This document shows, one piece after another, positions 56,006 to 64,000 of a stretch of 64,000 nt of DNA (position 1 is its first letter; each line of letters starts with the position of its first letter). This stretch comes from Argyresthia goedartella (Eukaryota; Arthropoda; Insecta; Lepidoptera; Argyresthiidae). The translations under genes were made by a program, and so were the position numbers. The notes under the pieces were generated by a model. That model was not told the origin of the DNA. It ran no database searches and worked only from the letters and a program-made list of their open reading frames with translations. Location: NCBI GenBank assembly GCA_949825045.1, contig OX463815.1, forward strand, positions 16,051,231-16,115,230, read 5' to 3'.

Positions 56006-58305
56006 TCAAGTTTAAAATAGTTCATAATTTAATAGTTTTATTATAAACTAACGCGTTATATCGTAAGCAGTACGGTAAAGTTAACAATTTATCGATAGTT
56101 TGTAAACTAACGGAAAAAACGTTAGATTATAAACTAACGATTTTGTCAATTTTACGGTGACAAATACAAACAATTCATGCTACTGCTACTGTTATATGAT
56201 ATACCGGTAGATAGTTAGTTAGTTATTCCGTCAGAGCATACAGTTGAGATCTCTACTTTGATTTTGTATTTCAGTTGAGCTTATACCAGGCGTGAACAAT
56301 GAATTGCATGCAACTCTGTACTAAACCATTTCGGGGTGGAATTACCATTCGTGAAAGTAAATATTTAATTCACAATCACTTATAGGATTCGTTGAAAGTA
56401 AACTAAAAACTATAATTGTATTGAAGTTTTTAGATTAAACCCAAGTTCTTTTTTGTTTAAACTCTTTCTGAACCTTTTCAACACATAAGAAGAAGTTTGT
56501 GAGCGAGGAATATGGCCAGAGGTCATCTTCCATCCGCCTAAAGGTGGGTCCAGACATGTTCTTTTGTCCGTAACGTAGCTCCGTTTCGTATCAGCGTCGC
56601 TATCCAAGAACGCTAGTTTGGGCGTCCGTTCGGTACATGCGACACCGACTAGAATTAAAATCCCTGACCAGCATTCCACTAGCAGGAGAATAAAAGATCT
56701 GAAAGAAAAGAGCTTCTGCTCATACGAGTTTGGCCATTGACCAATTTCTCCTAAACACATGCATACAGAATGAACCGGGGTATTTATAGAAATTACATTT
56801 GAGTTCTATTTCAATCAAAAGCCGTTTTAAAACGGATATAAAATATATTTTTCTATAAATATACAGATCGACTTCGTAAAGTGATCACCGGTTCCTTTTT
56901 TTCGAATAAGTTATTAATTACTGAATCTCTCCTTCCCTTCGACGAGCAGTCCCCGTAGTTGTTCCTACATAGCCTAGGTAATACGTATAAATAATAACCT
57001 ACGTGGCTGTAATCACTGCAACGCTTTTGTTGAATACCACCGGAGTGCGCTAAGAAACCCTTGTGCCACGTCCCTTGTACACGGGCCTTTCGGCGTTCCG
57101 GAGTCGACATTGGTTACAGCAGACTGTAGGCACGGCCAGCTCCAGAAGGAGGTGCTTTGTACGGGCCTAGCAATAGGCCACGCCAGTTCGTCCGGCGGGG
57201 TGTCAACGTGCTAGCGTAGCCGCTCGCCCCTAGCAGCTCCGCTCGACCACACCCGCTGCTTAGCAATCTAAATTTACCATCTGCAAAGAATAAGTACCGT
57301 CATCGACCAAAAGCAACACCACAGTCCCAAATTTATTTAGTAAATTTAAATAGTTTTTAACTTCAGTTTAAATAAAGTGTGCAGGTAACTTTGTAGTTTA
57401 ATTTCTTTATACCTAGTTAGGGAAAAAAAAATCGAAGATAGGCATAAATTTAAGGATCAAAGACAAAATAAGTTTTTGATTGAAAATATTTTAGAATCGT
57501 AACAAACCTTCTAAGAATATTCTTAGAAAATAAATGTCTGGAAAGTTAGAAGTAAAGTCCTCTTTCTTGGATCTGTCATATATCGGAACAAGAGAATAAC
57601 AAGTCATGTCCAAATTGTTATGGGCTAGCCCGAAGTTAAGAATTACATTGGATACTAGAGACATTTTCAATAAACAAAAGTTGCAGAAACCCTGCTAGAA
57701 TTTAATTATTTCAATACCCCAATATATTTGCAGCCATACGATACGATTCAATAAATAAATTAATATGTTTATTGACTAAAGCCGCTACATTGCCGCAATT
57801 GCCGGTCATACATCAATTCAATTCACAATATCAGAGTGTACGTGGGGGCGCAACATAAAAGCACCGAACTACTTACAGAGCACAATGCAGCGCTGCGAGC
57901 AACGCTGGTTCTCTGAGGGGTTTATAAACAATTATATTGATTACACACAAGACCATAGTTAAGTTCAACAATGTTTTGACCAACACACAATCACACATCT
58001 ATTTCAATCTATTTTGGGTAGTCAACATACAAAAGATTGGATCATTCCATTTGTTCTTTGAAAAGTAGCATACGTTATCCAAGCGTGTCAGATCTAAGTT
58101 GTATTTATTTTCGTTGTCTGAGCGTTATTCATTGGTCCGGCAGATTTGCGCGAACAATAAATGTATTTTTATGCCGATCAGGGGCGATCAGACGTGCTCA
58201 ACTGAATAGGCAGGCTGAGCATATCTGTCACTTCTTTTCAGTAAACAACAAAAACCTATCTTATTAAGTAGACAAATGGGATACGTATAATAAAATACTC
58301 AAAAA
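56006..58305. other. Unassigned DNA
   Basis: Open frames at 56,410-56,760 and 56,853-57,110 (minus) have no recognised motif; the second begins in a GC-richer patch (57,060-57,260). No repeat edge could be fixed. Confidence 0.3.
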
Positions 58306-58308
58306 TAT

Positions 58309-58378
58309 TGTCTTGGAAGTTTATATATATGTGTGACGTCGCTGTTTCTGGTTCCCACGTTTCGGGGTATCGCAGTGT
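58309..58378 (+). mobile_element. SINE family 1, body fragment
   Basis: gtcttggaagtttatatata + tgtgtgacgtcgctgtttct + ggttccca match the SINE body; the tRNA-like head is missing. Confidence 0.65.
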
Positions 58379-58412
58379 TGGGCCAGAGGCGACGACCTTG
58401 TTAACCCAGGCC

Positions 58413-58612
58413 TGAGTCCCGGCCGCGTCTTCTGAAAAGCCCGTGGGGTACAACGCTGGGCCGCGGTGTGCCCCACGGGCTTTTCAGAATTTCGAACCGC
58501 TTGAAAAGCCAGAGTGCTACAGCGCGACGCTGCGTTGTACCACACGGGGTTTTCCAGCGATTACATTCACAATTCATCGTCTGAATAGCCCGTGGGATAC
58601 AACGCTGCGACC
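58413..58612 (+). mobile_element. Palindromic GC-rich element, left member of inverted pair
   Basis: It starts gcgtcttctgaaaagcccgt and contains several inverted 'ccccacgggcttttca' units and 'gcgcgacgctgcgttgtacc'. The reverse complement of the whole block lies at 59,856-60,050 with few differences. Confidence 0.8.
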
Positions 58613-59344
58613 CATGCATGCACTAGGCGTGAAAGAGAGATTAGCTCACCAAGCGCGTGCGTTGCAAGGTCACAACTTCTCACCGGTGATTTGTGGTCAG
58701 TTATTGTTAGTATCGTAACAGACAATAAACTACCTGTTATTATTCTCGGATGTGGATTTTGAGTTGATTAGATTTGACGATGACAATAGTAGAGAACAAA
58801 TTTTCTCGTGCGGGTTGCGGTGGAAACTGAAAAGCGAATGTTACGAAAAACAGTGTGATAAGTTAATCAAAATGTTATCTGATAATACCTACCTACCTAC
58901 ACCAACTGGATAACGAAGAGACGATGTTCTAACACAATGCGATACGTTTTCAGAAAAGAATATGTGTCAAAATGCACTTATCAACAACAATAACTATTAT
59001 TTACATGTTTCACTTGTTTTTGTTTAAATAGCTCTACCTATTTCCTGTTCCTTTTTCTAATGTTTTAAAGGTAAACTACGATAACTTAGCGCGTAAATGA
59101 TAGTAAAAATTTCTCTTACGAACAATGACACAAAGTTAATTTTCGTAATTAGATATAGATTTGCAATTTTCACAGAATGTCCTATTTCGGTTGCCGCTAT
59201 AGGTAGCACCAAATAATGAACTAGGTAGGTAGGTTAACGAGATTTTATAAATTTAAGGGCGAGAGACCAATACAAAGCGACGTGTTTGATTAGCCCCTAC
59301 CAAATCATCTTTATTCAAATATCTACCTACCTAGCAACATAACA

Positions 59345-59510
59345 TAGCGTCACGCCTTTTCCCATATATGGGGTGGCAGAGGCACAATTGTGCCCACTTT
59401 TAGCCAGTTATACAATTCTCAATTTTGCGTGATAGGGGGCTAGCCCATCGCTGCAGTTATCATAGCAAACGCTGCTTATCACAACGCCTTAAATATTTAA
59501 GATCTAGTTT
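59345..59510. repeat. SINE-like repeat family 3, copy 1
   Basis: cgtcacgccttttcccatat followed by 'ggggtggcagaggcaca', then 'ggctagcccatcgctgcagt', matches the block at 59,571-59,690. Confidence 0.6.
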
Positions 59511-59570
59511 CGAATCCAAGATTGGACCAGACATGATATTATTTACTGTACTTTACTTTAACATAACATA

Positions 59571-59690
59571 ACATTGTTTCACGCTTTTTCCCTACGGGGT
59601 GGCAGAGGCACATTATGCCCAATTTTTGCTAGTTTATCGTTACTCCATTTTGCAAGACAAGAGGCTAGCCCATCGCCGTAGTAATGGGAT
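59571..59690. repeat. SINE-like repeat family 3, copy 2
   Basis: gtttcacgctttttccctac, then ggggtggcagaggcacatta, then ggctagcccatcgccgtagt. Same orientation as copy 1, about 225 bp downstream. Confidence 0.6.
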
Positions 59691-59855
59691 AATGAAGGTT
59701 TTCCATCACTGTTAAACTGTAAAAATATGTCTGAGGATTGGAAATTCGGCCGTAACTTGAAGAAACTTGATCTATAAGAATTACAAATTTCAAATTACTA
59801 AAATTAGGAAATATAGTTGTTGTTTTTTTACCAGAAGCTTATTCACGAAAAGCAG

Positions 59856-60050
59856 GCGCCGTACCCCACGGGCACTTTAGACGATGAATTGTCAATGTGA
59901 CCGCTGAAAACCCCGTGTGGTACAACGCAGCGTCGCGCTGTAGCGCTCTGGCTTTGCAAGAGGTTCGAAATTCTGAAAAGCCCGTGGGGCACAACGCGGC
60001 CCAGCTTTGAACCCCACGGGCTTTTCAGAAGACGCGTCCCGGCTCGACTA
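59856..60050 (-). mobile_element. Palindromic GC-rich element, right member of inverted pair
   Basis: Inverted copy of 58,413-58,612, ending cttttcagaagacgcgtccc. The pair is separated by about 1.24 kb of AT-rich DNA containing the two family-3 repeats. Confidence 0.8.
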
Positions 60051-60812
60051 CTTCCACGATGATTCTTTTCATGATTATTTTGAATGGGCTGTAGAAATGT
60101 TATAAAACATGGGTCGCACGTCAACTTGTGTCGAAAGTAACAAGTCTATTGCAATTTTATTTGTTTCGTTGGCGTATTAGCAAAGCATTTTAGTTAGACT
60201 GTTCGCTTGTATATCAATGTAAAAACGTATGTAAAAGAATATTTCTAACAATTTCAGAAGTAACCTTGCAACTTATTTGAAAAGCAAAACAAGACAATCA
60301 AACATCCAGTAACTGAGGGATAATCTTCTTTTCGTGGGAAATTAATCTCTTATTTTTCCACGAAGTATTGATTAGGGATACCGGGAACTACGGGAATAAC
60401 AATGTTAGATACCAGAATAATAAACCAATACTCGTTCGCACACATTGTTCTTACACATAAACCAGGAAACAATATCTATGATAACTTCTTATATCATAGT
60501 TGTATGGGTAGTTACTGCAACTCCTAATTCATATAACTTCGTTATGTGTAACCTCACCTCATAGTCTTATTAAAACCATTGTATTTATGAAGATAAGGTT
60601 GAGTGTAAGTGTGGAAACTAAACGGTAGGTCTGGTAGGTTCTGGCACAAATATTAAAACGACTTCGTAATTTTATCTCAACTTAGGCTTGCTCTTGATAC
60701 CCGATAATCTTGTCTGTGTGGCTGGAGCTTCGAGGCGTTCATATAGGTAGGTAGGTAGGTAGTACTTGATACATCAATGCTATATGATTATATAGAGATA
60801 CTACTATAGAGA
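60051..60812. other. Unassigned AT-rich DNA
   Basis: A (taggtagg)n run at 60,744-60,762. No gene seen. Confidence 0.4.
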
Positions 60813-60814
60813 AA

Positions 60815-61432
60815 CAAGGTACCCCTATAGATTTGTCAAGTCTGTCTGTCCGTCCGTATGTCACAGCAACATTATGCAGAATCTATTAGGAGAAACTTGA
60901 TACGTAGATGTATTCCGAAAACCACTTTACGCTTTACTTTTTATACAAAAATTGAAAAAATTAAATAATGAAAGGGGCTCCCCCATACATGAAACTGAAA
61001 CCAAAAATTGATTTTTTCATCTACCCTATATGTGTGGGGGGTGTTCATATATAGGTCTTTAAAAATGACGTTGAGGTTCCTGAAACCATTTTTCTCAAAG
61101 TAACTTGTTAAAGAAACAGACTTTTACAAAGTGGAAAAATGAGTCTAACCCTACTTTTAAAGTAAGAAAGTGAAAAATCTACAAAAAATATGTGCTGTGT
61201 ATCTAAATACACAATTTCGACGAAAATTGGTTTAAACAAAATAAAATAAGCAGTTTTTAAGATATAAAACATTTATTAAAAACCGGAAAGATAACTTTGT
61301 CATACAAACACTATGAAAAACAAAATTACAATATAAACATCCAGTCACATAATTACTTGCTACAACCACGTATACTATAATACTACAACGGAACCCTTCA
61401 TGGGCGAGTCCGACTCGCACTTGGCCACTTTT
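60815..61432 (+). repeat. Dispersed repeat with 'cgagtccgactcgcacttgg' tail
   Basis: It starts with gtacccctatag and a 'ctgtctgtccgtccgtatgt' block and ends cggaacccttcatgggcgag + tccgactcgcacttggcc + poly-T. The tail is shared with the copies at 23.96, 27.67, 51.2 and 62.96 kb, but the body differs, so it is a sister family. Confidence 0.65.
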
Positions 61433-61797
61433 TTTAAATAATCATATAGTAATTCTACTGAAAAGGTTAAAGGGGTATTTACGTTTTGAAATATCTACGG
61501 ATACGTATGTTAAATTATTAACATTTACTAATACTATATACTACTATACAGCAATAACCTCTTGAGAGTCTTTTGAACTTCAGCTGAAAGCTGAGAGTTG
61601 GCCAATGTTAATTTGTAAGCGATCGAGGCACGAGTGTGTATAATCGTCATAGTATATATAATAACTCATATACTAACTCATACCGTCGTCACATGCGTTA
61701 AACTAACAACTAATGAAATGATCACTCACGGTGGCTCTGCGCTACACAACTCTCATAATTGAGTCTGATTAATGGCAACCACAAAGCGAAACTACTA

Positions 61798-61952
61798 GGA
61801 TACCCTGTGTCGAACTCTCGATACACTGTGGCATACAGAAATAGCGACGTCACACACATATGAACATCCAAGACCTGGGGTTTTTTTTCTTTACCCAGCC
61901 TGGGATCGAACCCGGGACCTCTCGCATGGTAGGCAATGCCACAACCGCATAT
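61798..61952 (-). mobile_element. tRNA-derived SINE, family 1
   Basis: On the minus strand: a box A remnant (ttgtggcattgcctaccatg), box B (gggttcgatcccagg), then the family body to ctgtatgccaca. Box A is damaged at its 5' edge. Confidence 0.75.
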
Positions 61953-61959
61953 ATACGAT

Positions 61960-63375
61960 TTAGTGTAATGAGGGAGTCATGAAATCTTCAAACGACGTTG
62001 GTAACATCATAGGCAAGAATTACGCTTCTTTAATTACATTAGTTACTCATAGATTTCCCAGAAAGCACAATTCTTATCGGAATACTGTAATACTGACACA
62101 ATGGTGTACTCCAAGTCATTACAAGCCCAGTCATAACTTGAAGATGCAGAAGAACTGACGGAATCTAAATGTATCAGACGTACTGTTGACCCAATATAAA
62201 ATTTATGAATGACCGTCGCGATGAGAAACGTTCCAAAGCATGAAAAACGGTTTCCCCTCCGCGAATAAAGGTTGCACGGAAAATAGCTTGCAGCGGGCTC
62301 TCTAACTTTGCACGAACACCGCATATTTTTGTGAAGAAACTGAGGTTTTCTCCCTTTACGACTTCGCCGCGATTGCATAGTTGCAGCTTCGGTCTAGTGG
62401 GAGTAACGTTTCACTTTAGAATAGTTTCAATTTATTTTTATTAGCACCCTTTTATTAGGCTGACTTGTAACTAAATAATAGGTTACAACAAATCTAGGAA
62501 TGGAAATTTCACTCTGTTTTAGTTATTGTAACATTACGAAATTTGGAACGTATATGGTAGATACCATCGAACTGGTCTGATGATGGAGCTGAAAGTTGGT
62601 AGAGGGATATCTGGGATGCTTACTTGTAAACCAATCTAGTTTGGATGTATTGGATTTGTCTTGATAAGTCCTTTTCATCTATACTGGTGAAGATCTCATC
62701 TTCATCACCTGATGATGAAACTGGGTATAGTCGACGGAAGACCAGTAATCGCCACGGAGTTTGGGACCAATTGATTTGTCTTTGCAAGATTTCAAAAGGT
62801 TGTTTTAGTTTTGTAGGCTACCAACTATAATTTTATTGGTAATTAAGTGTGTTAGTTTTATTAAACTAGAGTTAACTTATATGTATTCAGAAACAGGGCA
62901 TTAAGTCATCTAATTTTGTATAGTTTTTGACACAGAATAGAAGCCAGATTGAGCCAACCCTTCATGTGCGAGTCCGACTCGCACTTGGCCGTAATTCACT
63001 TACTCCCTATTAATTTGGAAACTATCTCCACCTACAATACAAAGTACAGTAATTAGTCACTGATATATCAAACGTTACATTCCCTATTTGTTTAGGAACT
63101 GAGTCTGATCACACATATACAATACACAGAACAGTAATTAGGCACTAATGTACCAAACGTTACAATAGCTACACAGCGTTGTAACCTAAGTATAGGTTAT
63201 AGAGATATTCTATACAGAAATGGACAAGAACATTTCCTCGTAGTTCCCAAGTTATGCTCAACGAGAGATCATAACTCCGTAACAATTACATAAGTAGAAT
63301 TCGTGACTTGAGTTGCAATTTCATTTGGGTTGTGACTTAGCGAAAAACGAGAATATTAGATAACTTATCTTTCTG
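61960..63375. other. Unassigned DNA
   Basis: A 111-codon minus frame (62,378-62,043) has no motif. 'aacccttcatgtgcgagtcc + gactcgcacttggcc' at 62,958-62,992 is a repeat tail. 'catcttcatcacctgatgat' near 62,697 looks like part of a dispersed repeat. Confidence 0.35.
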
Positions 63376-63379
63376 TGAT

Positions 63380-63616
63380 GACCTCCATGGTCTAGTTGTT
63401 TCATGCTATGAGCTCCGTGGTCTACGGTTTTATGCTCGCTTCTCACGCAGGAGATGCGGGTTCGCATCCAGTGCTGAACAAGTACTAATGAGATAGGTAA
63501 TTTATCTTAAGTACTCTATAAGAACGTGTAATGGTGATGGAAAATATCGTGAGGAAACCTTCAATTCCCATAGAAGGAGCGATGGGCTCGTGCCCCTTTC
63601 CTGTATAATGGAGTAC
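63380..63616 (+). mobile_element. SINE family 2 with doubled head
   Basis: The tRNA-like head occurs twice in a row: gacctccatggtctagttgt (63,380) and gagctccgtggtctacggtt (63,410). Then come box B (gatgcgggttcgcatccagt) and a body ending ggagcgatgggctcgtgccc. Confidence 0.7.
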
Positions 63617-64000
63617 TGATTAACGTGAAAAAGACGTGAAGCTATGTTATGATATGATCTTTCTGCTCCCTTTATTTATATACTCCCGGTTGAGCTATTT
63701 GGATAACTGACATTCTACATATTTTCTCTCTATTTTTTAGGACTCCAAGAGTTCTGAGGAACTTCCATATCTGAGCTGAGCTGAGTGAGAGTTGAGTAAT
63801 TCTCAATGCATTCGTTAATGTGGCGACACAAACGACATTACAGCGATTCCGTCGGCATTGAAAGGTGATAGAGTTGTCTTATTTTGGATATTTTTATATA
63901 CTTTTTACTCGGTTCCTCTTGGCCATAAGGTGCTTGATAGCAACTGTTAGCCAAGGTGCATGTGGGTCCTTCACCCTAACCTCTCATGATCGGAGGGTGT
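63617..64000. other. Unassigned DNA at right edge
   Basis: AT-rich with a short gagctgagctgag run near 63,771. No gene recognised. Confidence 0.4.

Noticed and set aside
56410..56760. 116-codon minus ORF with a hydrophobic stretch as a secreted protein
   Set aside because: No recognisable homology, no exon signals, and its neighbours are repeats.
62043..62378. 111-codon minus ORF
   Set aside because: No motif; likely a chance open frame.

Overview
The window looks like nuclear DNA from a moth or butterfly (Lepidoptera). It is AT-rich, has almost no host coding sequence, and is packed with repeat types I associate with lepidopteran genomes: tRNA-derived SINEs, APE-type LINEs, a DD37D mariner, short palindromic MITEs, and a dispersed repeat ending in a 'gcgagtccgactcgcacttgg'-type tail. 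No prokaryotic gene organisation, CRISPR array or rRNA is present.

Layout. 1-4.3 kb: a non-LTR retrotransposon on the minus strand. Its second ORF (endonuclease plus reverse transcriptase) is open without a stop for 970 codons and runs off the left edge; its first ORF is broken by one stop codon. 4.8-5.2 kb: a 142-bp triplicated unit. 5.75-5.88 kb: a 42-codon fragment that reads as the C-terminus of a bacterial elongation factor Tu, closest in my recollection to Wolbachia; this is the most surprising item in the window. 7-12 kb: SINEs, MITEs and a LINE tail. 15.3-17.1 kb: a hAT-like element holding a nested MITE. 19.7-22.3 kb: a decayed jockey-like LINE split by a 987-bp DNA transposon. 25.7 kb and 45.5 kb: two members of one solo-LTR-like family in opposite orientation.

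The only well supported host coding sequence is one exon at 28,345-28,490 (+). It begins with an ATG behind an in-frame stop and ends in an RRRHSWIC motif directly at a GTGAGT splice donor. That is the arrangement of the isoform-specific first exon of PDE4/dunce cAMP phosphodiesterase. If correct, the window covers an alternative promoter and long introns of dunce on the plus strand. A weaker second candidate first exon with the same splice phase lies at 35,953-36,104.

36.9-42.3 kb: a MITE, a 15-copy 44-bp GC-rich minisatellite with an inverted unit in front, a further MITE copy, a mariner with perfect terminal repeats but a frameshifted transposase, and a 320-bp G-rich array. 44-52 kb: a transposase fragment, repeats and MITEs. 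52.2-53.0 kb: a 14-copy 54-bp minisatellite that creates an artificial 287-codon frame. 53-64 kb: palindromes, MITEs, an inverted pair of about 195-bp elements and more SINEs.

There is no operon-like cooperation here: the elements are independent insertions, several nested, in what is probably intronic or intergenic host DNA. Coordinates of repeat edges are read by eye and may be off by several bases.
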